Assembly (NCBI GenBank): GCA_020152595.1
Contig: JAIGNY010002171.1
Location: forward strand, 2,922,001 to 2,986,000
Origin: Chiridota heheva
Taxonomy: Eukaryota > Echinodermata > Holothuroidea > Apodida > Chiridotidae
Length of the DNA stretch: 64,000 nt
Direction: 5' to 3'
A program made the position numbers and the translations under genes. Numbering within the stretch: the stretch's first letter is position 1; each line of letters starts with the position of its first letter. Shown in pieces: positions 36,493 to 47,920 of this stretch. The notes beneath the pieces are model-generated. The model was given only the letters and a program-made list of their open reading frames with translations. It did not search any database and was not told the DNA's origin.

Positions 36493-37245
36493 ATTATTCT
36501 GTGGCACTGCCATTATTCTGTGGCACTGCCATTATTCTGTGGCACTGCCATTATTTTGTGGCACTGCCATTATTTTGTGGCACTGCCATTATTTTGTGGC
36601 ACTGCCATTATTCTGTGGCACTGCCAATATTCTGTGGCACTGCCATTATTCTGTGGCACTGCCATTATTCTGTGGCACTGCCATTATTCTGTGGCACTGC
36701 CATTATTTTGTGGCACTGCCATTATTCTGTGGCACTGCCATTATTCTGTGGCACTGCCATTATTTTGTGGCACTGCCATTATTTTGTGGCACTGCCATTA
36801 TTCTGTGGCACTGCCATTATTCTGTGGCACTGCCAATATTCTGTGGCACTGCCATTATTCTGTGGCACTGCCATTATTCTGTGGCACTGCCATTATTCTG
36901 TGGCACTGCCATTATTTTGTGGCACTGCCATTATTTTGTGGCACTGCCATTATTCTGTGGCACTGCCATTATTCTGTGGCACTGCCATTATTCTGTGGCA
37001 CTGCCAATATTCTGTGGCACTGCCAATATTCTGTGGCACTGCCATTATTCTGTGGCACTGCCATTATTCTGTGGCACTGCCATTATTCTGTGGCACTGCC
37101 ATTATTTTGTGGCACTGCCATTATTTTGTGGCACTGCCATTATTTTGTGGCACTGCCATTATTCTGTGGCACTGCCATTATTCTGTGGCACTGCCATTAT
37201 TCTGTGGCAATGCCATTATTATGTAGCAATGCCATTATTCTGTAA
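36493..37245 (+). repeat. 19-bp minisatellite, LYPLA intron 5
   Basis: Unit of 19 bp, CACTGCCATTATTCTGTGG, about 39 units, differing almost only by C/T at one site and ATT/AAT at another. The pattern of T variants (runs of two or three) recurs in blocks of roughly ten units, suggesting higher-order duplication. The long + strand frame through it (36206-37435) and its two shifted twins are artefacts. Confidence 0.98.
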
Positions 37246-37535
37246 CGGTAGGGGAAGCTGTGTCATCAATGAACCCTTAATTACATATTCTCCAAATCTC
37301 CTACTGTACTCTTCATCTCATATTAATCAACAACCAACATCACCATCAACTTCTCTCTCACAAACTAACCTGTCTGCATCAAGCATGCTAACTTTCCCTG
37401 CTTACCCTCTCGGGCATATCATTCAGACCAATTAAGTGGCAGCCAACCTACCATAATTATGCTTGCATGAAATATATTGTCCTAGCATCCATCATATTGA
37501 ATGTATTTGAATGATTCTCAATTTTTCCTCTACAG

Positions 37536-37700
37536 GCTATCAAAGGAGATAAATCATATCCCGTGTGGCAAGCTCACGGCAATGCTGATCCAGTGGTCAA
37601 CTTCACGTTTGGATCTATGACCAGCACTGCATTAAAGGGCATGTTTAGTAATTACTCTTTCAATATGTATCCTGGAATGGGTCATTCATCATCACCAAAA
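37536..37700 (+). CDS. LYPLA1: LYPLA-like thioesterase, coding exon 6 (Asp and His)
   Basis: This 165-bp exon lies between TTCCTCTACAG (37535) and GTAAGA (37701), phase 0 both ends. It encodes residues 201-255. PVWQAHGNADPVVNFTFG carries the acid Asp218 in the family's HGxxDPxV motif, and MYPGMGHSSSPK carries the general base His250 (GMMHSS in human LYPLA1). All three catalytic residues are therefore present across exons 5 and 6. Confidence 0.96.
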
Positions 37701-38030
37701 GTAAGAAATATTGTATTAGAAATAACAATAATTAGAAATGCAAGTGTTTTGATGGGAGATGCTTGGGGTTTTGTTACATATTTTCACAGTAGGAGGCATT
37801 GAATTACATTTTCAAGTAAGAAATCATTTACCTATAATTTTGAGCAAGAATGGCAACAAGATGAAGTTAATAGCAATTTTTTGGGTCCAACCATGTCCAA
37901 CCTTTCACGTTAATCCCCCTCAAAAAAACTCTCATTTCTTGGGTTAGGCTTTAATAATCTTGATTTTCTTAACTAGCCCAAGGCAGGAAGTAGGTGGTAT
38001 TTTATACAATTTTTTGTACCTGATCTGCAA

Positions 38031-38436
38031 ATTAGAAATGGCTTTGCTTAAAACCAGGAACATCTCAACTGGCCCTCAAATGGAGCAGGGCCGGTCAGAA
38101 TAAAAGTTATATATTTCTTTGTTTCCCAAACCACAAGACTTTATACAGTTTTACCTCTCCAAGTCTCCTTCAAGATAACAACTAGTCCCACTGGTGTTAC
38201 ATGGTATTTTAGTGACACACATCTGAATATAATGGCAATCCTTTCTAGTATAAGTAGTAACTGTAATCAATGCTGGCAATATTTGTCTTTGCTGCTGAGA
38301 AAAGGTGAAATAAACTATTGAGCATAGACCTATTTATACCTCAATGCTACGATGCAAAGTTAATCTTGTGAAATGATGTGGTTAATTTGTTGCTTCAAAA
38401 TTGCAGGCCAAATTTTTAAGCAGTGCCTTTACTAAT
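38031..38436 (-). mobile_element. MITE copy 2, inverted, in LYPLA intron 6
   Basis: Same element as 15842-16236 but in reverse orientation. Its ends are ATTAGAAATGGCTTTGCTTA at the left and, reversed, ATTAGTAAAGGCACTGCTTA at the right, which are near-perfect terminal inverted repeats. Shared internal blocks include the GGAGCAGGGCCGGTCAGA stretch. No convincing target duplication is visible for this copy. Confidence 0.75.
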
Positions 38437-38537
38437 GATATGTTTCAGTTAGGGTTGGGCATGTGAAGATATTTTATTTTGGACTGTACATGATATAGCA
38501 GGATTTTGACCTCCTACAATTTTTCTCATTTGCACAG

Positions 38538-38585
38538 GAAATGAAGGATGTTAAAGAATTTGTCAAGAAGTGTTTACCAAAGTAG
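38538..38585 (+). CDS. LYPLA1: LYPLA-like thioesterase, last coding exon
   Basis: After TTGCACAG (38537) the exon encodes EMKDVKEFVKKCLPK and the stop TAG at 38583-38585. EM..VKEF is the C-terminal helix of acyl-protein thioesterases (QEMMDVKQFIDKLLP in human LYPLA1). With the other exons this gives a 270-residue product from the first ATG, or 219 from the second. The enzyme removes palmitate from S-acylated proteins and hydrolyses lysophospholipids in the cytosol. Confidence 0.95.
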   Translation, partial: EMKDVKEFVKKCLPK

Positions 38586-40990
38586 AAGATTCATCTAATA
38601 CAAAGTTTATGCAGAAATTGAAGAGCTTCAGTGATGTCTTCTCAATTGTCATATCCAGTCATGTAAAACACTGTAAATGGAATTACTGTTTCTGATGTGA
38701 GAGTGTCCAACTTTAGAATGATATCTTTTTATCTACATAGAATTTATTATATCAGTTTAGAACCTCCTGTTTCCCTTTGTGAAATTTTGTGATGGATGAA
38801 AAGTTCTGGGTGTTGGCAAGAGAAAATGTTTTGTCTATATATAGACTACTTTACCAAGTCTCCACTGAAGTTTAATGGATAGGTTAAGTTTAATGTATAG
38901 GTTAAGTGTTAAAATACATTTATCATATTTTTGATATGAATAACAGGATCAGATTGAATGAAGTGATCGATTTGGTTTTCATTAAGGTAGTGAAGTTTTA
39001 GTACTATCAGACATCACATGCTGAAATGAATTTCAATATTATGTTTATTTTATGAAGCATTTCATGAGATTTTGAAATTTGTAACAATTTGATATTCATA
39101 TATACTTGAATAGATATTTCCAATTACTTCAAATTAAATTGTTTTTCTTCAAATTACTTTATGAAATACATGAACGATGTTAGAAAAGTGAAGTTGTGAC
39201 CTCACACTTCTACAGTAAACATTCTACACATGTCAGTTTCATGTAAACTTGCAATAACTTAATATGTCCTGCACAGAACAAGTTTAGTTTCCTCACAGTT
39301 ATGTTGTCTGTTTGACCACAGGTCATATCTGACCACTCAACCAATCACAAACAATCTACACAAAGTATTGATTTTGCCAACTATGTTGTAATTGCTAGCA
39401 CACACATGGCCAATGGAAGGTAAACAGGTGGCATATTACACTCCCAGAATTTGTATTGAAAATATGTTTGTGGTGTAATTAAAGTTGGATTGTTTCAGAT
39501 TATTACCTTACATTTAAACTCAATTAAACCTGGGGCAAAAGAATATAAGCCTTTGTATGAAGAAAGTGAGCTTATAGTCATTCTAATACCTGGTCATTTG
39601 CCCAGTGCTGCTAAAATTACTGCAGATGTAGTTTGTTGGTATACACAAGTCACAATTTCAAAATATTCACACCCTAGAATGTCTTTATTATGATTTTCAA
39701 GGAAACTAATGTACACAATCTTATCTGCTGTAATTGGACCTTCAAACATCTTTTGATATTAAAACAACTTTTACTACTGTGAAAATATTTTTCTTTAATT
39801 TAATCAGATTTTTTAGAATTTCATACTTGTATTGTTTAGTTCAAAAGTTATGAGCCCTAAAACAATTGAAGTAATGGTTATTCATGGCTAAGTTATAACT
39901 TGCTGCAATGCAGTCATTGACCCTTGTCTTTGCCACTTTCATGTTGATGATTAACCCAGATCATGCTCCACACATACAGGGTTTGTAACAAGGTGATCCT
40001 GGACCCAGATCTCTGGATTGGGGGAGGGGGATAGCTCTCGAATCAGCCCACTGTGTGGGGCCTGCTGAATGCATGCACAAATTTAATAGATATTGTTGCC
40101 CCATTTATTTCTCTGCTTCCTGGTTGTGCATTAGCTTAGTAAATTTATACAATTGTAGCTCGGTTTAACTTCCAATTTTTAAAAGCAACACCTAGATCAC
40201 AGAATCTATATAGTGACAACCAGAACAAAGAATGAAATGAGAGTTTGTAATATAGCAGTCTTTGATGTTTAAGATGAATGTGTAATATAGTTAAAGGAAT
40301 CTCATAGATAGGTTTTTCTGTATGACTTAATATTACATGGGAATACAAAAAGTTACATAACATATTTGGAACAGAAAAAAGATACAGATTTGTTTTCAGA
40401 AGCGAGCCTGTTTCAATTTACGATGTTACCGTTAATCTCTTCACTGCGCATTGCCCGTGATGCTATATGACTGCACCACATCACAGTATTACTTTCTGCA
40501 ACTGAAGAAGGAGTTCAGCATCTATCAACGTTTTATGTAAATGGTATTGCACATGCTGCATTAAAATTATGAAGCTATTGTAGTCCTTGTTTGTGATATA
40601 ATTTAATGTAAGCCCTCCACGATTATCTGCATTATTGTCTTTATATTTCATGAGTCTCTTAAAGGTAAAGATCTGTTTGAAATGTTTTATTACATTTGAA
40701 TATCAGCTGTCACCTTAATCATCAAGAAACCAAAAGCAATTGTTAATTACTATTACACTCACTGTTTACATATTTGTAACAAATATTGGAAATTGATGTG
40801 TCCATTATTATATTAAGGTTTAATTTGCTTGTACTTGATACTTGTTCTTGCTTGCACAGATGATATAAACTTTATAATAGAAGTAAACTTAGTGCGGTCC
40901 CATTCCATATTTTATGTGAGATATTTCTGAGTAGCTGCACTTTAATTTATTATAATAAATTATGATCGTTTGAATACATCAGGTATTGAA
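38586..40990 (+). other. Probable LYPLA 3' UTR and downstream sequence
   Basis: AT-rich non-coding sequence. The length of the UTR is unknown. It includes the 39179-39238 block similar to 28818-28872. Confidence 0.4.
40954..40959 (+). terminator. Candidate polyadenylation signal AATAAA for LYPLA
   Basis: AATAAA in an AT-rich context 2.4 kb after the stop codon. Another AATAAA is at 41764. No transcript evidence is available. Confidence 0.25.
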
Positions 40991-41344
40991 AACAGGAGTC
41001 TTGTGTTTGTTTGATGCTATACTAATTGTGTAGCAGATATTGATATGACAAGTATTTGCATGAAAATCTGCACTTTATTTATTGTGGTAAATGTAGATTC
41101 TCTAAGGAGCTTGTGACGTGCAGAGAGAAAGCTTGGTTGTATTAAAGTTATCAAAAATCATAACAGCAAATGAATAACAAAGAGTCCCATTAAAAGTGGC
41201 TGAAGTTCAACTATCTAACAGTTTTTGAATTGCCAGACTTGTATGATTACTCAAGAAAATAAGTTTCTTTTATAAGTGGAACAGCTCAATCTTTATTTGT
41301 AAATATGCTTCCGCAGTATTTTAAGGACAAACAGCAGTTTAAAT

Positions 41345-41600
41345 TTGACCACATTCCCAGTGAATGAGGTGCAAGGAGTCATGCTCATATGTGAAAGGTA
41401 CTGGGTTAGATTCCAGTCATGAGTGCTGCATTGTGATCTTGAGCAAGACACTTTACTCTGCTTGTTCCAGTTCACTCGGCTTTTAGTTAATCTGTGGACT
41501 GGCGTCCTGCTCATTGGGAGTTATGTGCTTTCATCAGCTTACGCCAAGAAAACCGGGAATAAGCACCAGTCTGCATAGGCCTTTATGGTATGAGATTTTA
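41345..41600 (+). mobile_element. tRNA-derived SINE, degenerate copy
   Basis: A B-box-like GGTACTGGGTTAGATTCCAG is followed by GAGTGCTGCATTGTGATCTT, GAGCAAGACACTTTACTCTG and, further on, GGACTGGCGTCCTGCTCATT, GGGAGTTATG. The same order occurs at 46490-46730. RNA polymerase III would transcribe an intact copy from the tRNA-like promoter. Confidence 0.65.
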
Positions 41601-42961
41601 ACTCTTTCAGCAAGTTTTAATCTCCAAAAGACATTTTAATTAGTGCCTGAATCTGAAGAACACTGTTTTAAGAATAACACTATGATCTTGGGCTGCCCCA
41701 TCTAATACATCACAAATGTGGCAAGATTTGAAAGCTTGATATTAAAATTGGCGAATGCTCAGAAATAAAGTAAACACTCAGGCTTAGAAAATTTCTCGTT
41801 GCTTTAAGTTACCACACTGTGATTTGTTAATCTTTAAAGAACTACAGACAAATAACTTGTTTAATTGACCATTTAAAAATGATCTAAATTCTCATTCTTT
41901 TGAACTTCACAAATAGTATTGCAGGATATGTCAGAATAGTTTGAAGATTTGTAATATATATGTATGAATAGCAGATACCTGAAGAAGTATGATTGTGTAA
42001 TTCTCTGTAGTAAATTTCAGTCATTCAAATATTGAGAATGTCTGGTGTGGGTGAGTTGTCCCCCTCCCTCCCCCACCCCACATGGTGTGTGTGTGTTCCC
42101 ATGGCAATTCAAAGATTTTGTATCATGCTGAAGAGCCATTCAGCAGCCCAGCTTCCCGTTTGATTCGCAAAATGCTTTACAGAATTAATTTTACACTTTA
42201 GCAAAGCATCCATGAAATAACAATTGACTAGATTGAATACGAAGTCTGACCGAGAGAATGGGGGTCTATGTTTATGTTATTTTAATCAGCAATTTATTTA
42301 GGTAGATGCAATGCATCCTCCCACCCTCTCTCCCCTCCTCAAGTTACATTTATTTTGTTTGGTTGATACGTGATTAGAATGTCTATCGAATACAAATAGA
42401 TTTGCCACTTTCTAAATTTAAAAAAGTTCAATTTGATGGTCAGTTGATATGATACAAACGCTTCACATAATTTTGGAACATTTTCAAGGGTTTTTTAATG
42501 CAGAATTTCAATATAATCATAATTGATTGAATGGTGGTAGCTGGGTGATTATAGCAATGGTAACATACATAGTACATTAATGTCTTCTAAATGTAAAAAT
42601 AAACGGAACTTATTTCATTTTAACATTTGAAGTCTCTTTTAATGATACAGATTACATGATAAAACTAACAGTACACGGTTCTAATGAGTTCTAACTTGGA
42701 GTAATATTCGCACCTCTGCATATACCCTGACTAACTTCCAGTCTTGAGCCTAATATCGATATCTTTCAAATTTAGAAAGCTATCATCCCAGAACTGCTAA
42801 AGTAATAGCAGATCGGTAAGAGGTAGGGTGGCGGCATCGCGCACCAACAGGGCCGTAGGTATTTGCAGCTTTCTGAGCCACATTTGACACGATTTGAGGG
42901 AAAGTTTGAAGAATAGTTTTTACTGCATCGCTTGTAGGGGAAAGTTAAAAGTACAATTTTT
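41601..42961. other. Intergenic / lectin 3' UTR region
   Basis: No gene seen. AATAAA on the - strand occurs at 42349-42354 and 42293-42298 and could end the lectin transcript. Confidence 0.35.
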
Positions 42962-43281
42962 TCACCACCATGTCCCCCAATCTTTTTTACCACCACGTCC
43001 AGGCCTGCCGACGGGGGGTCCTGTGCCCCCGGACCCCACCCTGGCTCTCCTACTAGTAAGAGGTAATTCCCCATCGGTAATGCCGATAAAAGAAAATGGC
43101 TTTTTGCAAATAGCAGGTTTATCCCTATTGCAAAAATGATCATTCCAAAGCCCAGCACGTACAAAATTTGTTTCGACGCAGAACTCTTTGTCGTTCCAGA
43201 AATTGGGTTCTTGTTCAAACTTTCCTTGCCTCCAGTTTTGAAAGCTCCACGATGTGCCGTCCAGCCAAAAATGGTGAGTTA
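42962..43281 (-). CDS. Discoidin / C-type lectin protein, exon with second half of CTLD (probably last)
   Basis: The exon starts after TCTTTTCAG (43282) in phase 1, joining G from the previous exon to TA. It encodes the calcium-site half of a C-type lectin domain: HHFWLDGTSWSFQNW, then EQEPNFWNDKEFC, LWNDHFCN and AICKK. EPN and WND are the residues that bind calcium and mannose-type sugars in this family, and Cys4, Cys5 and Cys6 of the long-form fold are all present. After the last Cys the frame stays open for about 40 low-complexity residues to TGA at 42964-42962. That tail looks repeat-derived, so an internal donor is possible. Confidence in the domain is high; the end is less sure. Confidence 0.85.
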
Positions 43282-44040
43282 CTGAAAAGAGAAAGAAAAC
43301 AATGGGTTATGCATGGAATTTAGAAACCGATCCTACGAATATATGTTCTCTTAGACCAGTGACACCATTGGCAATCTTGGAGGGACAGGAGTATATCCCC
43401 ACTACATTTTTTCATTCTTGATTTTATGAATCACATCCTGGTTAAAAACTTGCACTTTTAAGGAATTGTTCACCCAGGGACCTTGTACCAGGGGTGGACT
43501 GGTCATTCGGGCGGTGGATCTGTGGGCTGTTTGATCCGAGGGCCGGTCGGTCTGGGCCGCTTTGCAGCAATTTGGGCCGCTTTGTAAGTTGGTATTTAAA
43601 CAACGCAGCAACTAAAAGGTCCCATCTGTGCTTGAACTGTTTAAGAAGTGTTTAAAACATTTTAAAAATGACATCTATTGAAAATATGATTTTGCTTTGT
43701 TTAAAATAACAACAAAGAAACGATTCGAGTGGACTCAAGAAACCTATGTAAGGCCGCATTAATCCATGACTTGAAGATTTACAATAGCAACCTGTCATAA
43801 TATATGGAATGTTAATCACAAGGGAATAAAGTGGACTAACAGTTTGCTTGTTATAGGAGCTGTCGGCCGAAAGTAAGTCCACAAATATATATTAATATAT
43901 ATATATGTAACTAAGTCATGGAATTTTGAATTAACATCACAGGATTGAATTTTGATACTGGTGTTGTCAGTAAAAATAAGAATCTCATCTCAGTAAAATT
44001 TTGATGTTCATATCTTTTACGTCACATCCGGTTGTGGATC
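43282..44040. other. Lectin intron, proximal part
   Basis: Non-coding. It contains a GC-rich stretch (43490-43590, GGGGTGGACTGGTCATTCGG, GGGCCGCTTTG repeated twice) that looks like a fragment of a dispersed repeat. Confidence 0.4.
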
Positions 44041-44220
44041 ATTTCTAATTACGTATACATTGTGTGTGTATGTAAAGTAGGCTTATGTTAGTCACTTCCG
44101 TGGCAGTTATTGATTGGCTGTCGGTATTTGTGTATGACCAATCAGAAGTGTTGACTTGTATTGTACATTACTGTCCTTGTTAACACCATATCTGATCTTC
44201 AAGCATTTAGAAGAAATACT
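44040..44220 (+). repeat. Dispersed repeat with CCAAT-type inverted motif
   Basis: Shares GTATTTGTGTATGACCAATC AGAA.. and flanking TTATTGATT...TGTCGG with 55630-55760. ATTGGCTGTCGG...GACCAAT forms a short inverted pair. Function unknown. Confidence 0.55.
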
Positions 44221-44688
44221 TAGTATTAATTTGAACATTCGTATCAAGGTTTTTAGTATCATCACGTACATGAAAATTGTGTGCAAATGTTCTTGAGACG
44301 CAAGAAAAATACTTACTGACTTTCCGGCCGCCAGCTCCTGTTACAAAATAATACCAAATTCTTAGTTAGTAATTCTGTGGCCAGGATCCCAAACAAGTTA
44401 ATGCATCCCCGGTCAGTCGTTTCTAGCAGTAAAAATCAGTTGCGCTACTAGAGTCATGAGGGCCCATGGAAAATGTAGCAACTGGGCCCCAATAAAAACA
44501 TATTTTACTATCATTGCTCGGGGGCCTCAAGTCTCGATTTTTGCTCCGGCCCGTGGGGCTAACCCACCCTACTTATTATACACATCCCTCAGTACGGGTT
44601 GATTTCCGTGCGAGGAAGCCATCACCATCGGCAGCAATACAAACGGCTGGTATCAGTTCAATGGTACTGCGGGGAGTACTATACCCCC

Positions 44689-44708
44689 CCCCCCCCTTCC
44701 CTTTCCGC
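44689..44708. repeat. Poly-C/G tract
   Basis: Run of Cs at the end of a GC-richer block. Similar tracts occur at 53880-53900, 55396-55410 and 63159-63170 and mark repeat-rich intron sequence. Confidence 0.8.
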
Positions 44709-44839
44709 CTCATGTGCTTCCGCCTAACTCACAGATCCTCTTCTGACTTTAGGATTCTCCTGGATCCTCTTCTGTCAGCTCAAAGCTTGTATTTATGCTG
44801 AATTCATCTTGTCTAGTTGGTTTAATCTAAAAGCATTTT

Positions 44840-46265
44840 TTGTAGTCATAGTATAGGGGCTGGGTTTTCCAATGTCTGTCTAGTCTTGCCTCAAATTGCC
44901 TGTTTACTGAAACTTTTGTTTGTGGCCCAGTAAAAAAAGATTTAATCCAAGTTGAGAATGGTTCCTCAATACCATACATACTCGGCTTGTGAATTAGACG
45001 TAGATGTGGTACCTTGACGAAGGCCTTTATGAATTCGCCACAAGTTTACGTCCACGCATCCTCCTATACAAGCCTACATGTAAATCGAGTATCTCTGTGC
45101 ACTTATCAAGAACTTGTATAATCTGAAGAACTGTGGATCGGCCAGTCCCTTATAAATCCAAATTGCTTTTTGCTAAACAGGTTATTACGTTTTATGTGAT
45201 TTACAATATGTTCTCTTATGATAGATTCAAGGACTTAACAAATAATACACGTTAGACTAACTGGTCTGTAATTTCCAGCAACTTTGCGATCTCCTTTCTT
45301 AAAAAAAACAGCAGTCGCATGTGCTTCCATTCATCGGGTACTGAACCTAAATTAACTGATGCATTGAATATTGCAGATAGTGGCGTACATAAAACTGAGC
45401 ATAGCTCACTCCGCACTCAGTGATGGAAGTTGTCTGGTCCTGGTGATATGGAAATATTCAAATTCCTTAACTGTTCCTCCAGTCCCAGGTGTAATCAAAA
45501 TATGACCCACTTTATTATTACATCTGGTAACTACTTCTGGTAGCTCACTGTCAGATTTAGTTGTAAATACAGATGAGAAGAAATCAGCAAGTACATCAGC
45601 CTTTTCTTTACCATTGCTTGTGTTATCCTTACTGTCATTTATGCAAAGGTCTCGTGTGCTCACTTTAGTCTCATTTTTGATTTACGTATTTCTAAAACTT
45701 TTTCGGATTGGCTTTTACATCCGCTGCAATATATTTCTCATGCTGTTTTGTGACTTTTCTGTATACTTCTAAACTGGTTTCTCACTTGACAATACTCTGT
45801 GTAAACCTCTGCATCGCGTGTATTAAAAATTTTGTCCACAATCTGTTTTCTCTTGACTTTGGATAACGTCAAAGGAAACAGTATACTTTTTTCTTTCCAA
45901 TAGTCCCCTGATTTTCATTTTTTTCTCGGGGACACTTTTCAATTACTTTATTTAGTCTATCACTAAACAACTTCTGCTGCAAGTTAACATTATTTCTACT
46001 GGTATATAAAGCTCTTTCTCCCAATCTAAATTCGAAATGTTTGACATCCTTCTGTAGTCGCTCTTGTCATGCACAAGTCGTACTTTTTGGACTGGTTTTT
46101 CTGTAATGTATGCAGTAAACTGAAAATTGATGCATGCACTGTTTTTTTTCCGCCAGCTTATCGAACAGTTGAAGGCTTTCCTCTTGCTATCACGTTCGGA
46201 GCACATAAACTCAAAAGGTTTGACTCGACATCGGGATTATCATTACACACGCTGATGGGCCCATG
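44840..46265 (-). pseudogene. CR1/Jockey-type non-LTR reverse transcriptase fragment, lectin intron
   Basis: Read on the - strand from about 46265. A linker region comes first (about 45660-46230), with FNTRDAEVYTEYCQVRNQ. A pre-RT block (KADVLADFFSSVFTTKSDSE) follows at about 45570, then LGSVPDEWKH (about 45340), FFKKGDRKVAGNYRPVSL (about 45280), KKQFGFIRD (about 45150) and KAFVKVPHLRLIHK (about 45020), where the catalytic Asp of the AFD box reads Val. It ends around NRQFEARLDRHW (about 44860). The F.DD box is missing. Frameshifts near 45320, a stop near 45230 and the lost Asp show an inactive copy. It is a different family from the element at 10380. Confidence 0.8.
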
Positions 46266-46489
46266 ATGGACAATTCAAAACATATTCTGTGACTTTGATG
46301 CAAAAAGACTACATTTCTTGCAATTGTTGACGTATTAGTCATCTCTTCTGAACTTGTTAGCAACGCTTAGAAAAGTTGATTTTCAGAGACGAAAAGTGAC
46401 CTTTCAAGTTTTGAAAAACGTCTCCCTTTCCAAGAACTGATGAATTATTCTGATATTTTCCATTGAAGAAACTTTAAATGCCAGTTATC

Positions 46490-46735
46490 GTCTCTAACGT
46501 AGTTGGTGCAGTAGGTGGTAGGTTAAGGAGTTTTGCTCGAAAGATACCGGCTTCGATTCCGTCACGAGCGCTGCAATTGTGTCCTTGAGCAAGACACTTC
46601 ACTTTACTTGCTCCTCAAGTACTCATGTAAAATGAGTACCAGCATTGCTGGGGAGTTGACTGGCGTCCCGTCCAGGGGGAGTTATCCTATAAACCTAACT
46701 GCCTAATGGCTCGAATGGATTTACCTTTTTTTTAC
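46490..46735 (+). mobile_element. tRNA-derived SINE, better preserved copy
   Basis: A tRNA-like head with B-box-like CGGCTTCGATTCCGTCACG is followed by GAGCGCTGCAATTGTGTCCT, TGAGCAAGACACTTCACTTT and a body with GACTGGCGTCCCGTCCAGGG, GGAGTTATCC. It ends near TTTTTTTACTG. It matches 41345-41600 in order and spacing. The A box is not clear. Confidence 0.75.
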
Positions 46736-47920
46736 TGTAAATGCCAGTTATCGTCTTTAACGTATTTGGTGCACAGTTCAATATCTGTGTTTTGACAACA
46801 TTGTGCAATGTGCACTTAGAATGATAGGCCAATCAGTATCCTTTTGGAATAAAATGTACGCTGCCACAATTTAATCACGATATATAGCCAGTTGCTGTTT
46901 AAGGACTATAATTGTGTAAAAGAAAAGAAAATCGTAAAAGTGTTATGCAAAACGCGCTGTATTTCTACTTTTTACCATTAAAACAACGCGAAACTTACAA
47001 TGTGGACCCCGATATTTTTTGTAGTGTGACAGGTGACCCCGCCTATTTGTAATGTTGAAAACGGGCAGAAGAAAAGCTGGAGATGAAAAGTGCAAGGAGT
47101 ATCTCTCTACTGAATAAAGTACGTTTTCTTTAAAGAGAATTCGTGATCTGTTTTACGCCATTTACGTGCATACACTTAGTACAATTTCACTCTTATATTT
47201 CACTTGTAGACCCATGTTTCGAATCATTATCAAGTACAATGAACTAATTTCCCGGGACTAATTGGAAGTAAATACAACACTTTGATAATAAATACGGAAA
47301 TATCTTGATTAAAATTGTCCAATTTTTGAGGCTGCAAATTATATGGCCATCATCAATTTTTTGACATGTTCTGGTTTGTTGGTAAGCCCTCCGTTATCAT
47401 GTTATACATGTTTTCAAAAAGAGTCCATCGAAAGTGTTCCTAAACTTTCAAATTGCTTGAGATATATACATCATTGATTATCTATCGGCTTCAACTTTAG
47501 CCCTTATCAGGGTTCGGTCGAGTAGAACCAGTCCGCTCCTGCCTTGTACCCACCCACCCCTCCTCACTACGCTCACTTCCTGGATGACAAGCTCTGGCAA
47601 CCATAAACTAAAGATTCCGGCATGCATGGTACGATGGGGTGGCCGTAATTCCTAAGGGAGGGATTACGTCTCACACTTTCAAATAAGAGTTTAAAAAAAA
47701 GTTATTTGCAAAATTGTTGCGCCCAGACCGTGACCTTAGACTATAAAGCATGTAAAGGGAAATAACAAAATGTTTTCTCCCCCATGCTTCATGTACTTTG
47801 TGAAGGAAAAATCTGGTCTTTGGCATGTGTATGAAATGAGCTACTGGATGATATTGGCACGATTCTTATATCAATCGAATGTTCACAAATGTCAAAGCAT
47901 ATAAATCCGATGTTTACACA
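46736..47920. other. Lectin intron, nothing recognised
   Basis: No gene, no repeat relation beyond a short duplicate of TGCCAGTTATCGTCT..AACGTA.TTGGTGCA around 46481-46508 and 46741-46768, which brackets the SINE. Confidence 0.5.

Noticed and set aside
36206..37435. 409-codon + strand frame
   Set aside because: Most of it is the 19-bp repeat translated; two shifted frames are equally open. It lies in LYPLA intron 5.
42772..43218. 148-codon - strand frame with a hydrophobic N-terminus, looking like a membrane protein
   Set aside because: It is the wrong frame of the C-type lectin exon. The correct frame gives the EPN/WND/Cys pattern and joins in phase to 55798.
46490..46580. Possible functional tRNA gene
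   Set aside because: Only a B-box-like segment is visible. There is no cloverleaf, and the same sequence recurs as a SINE at 41345.
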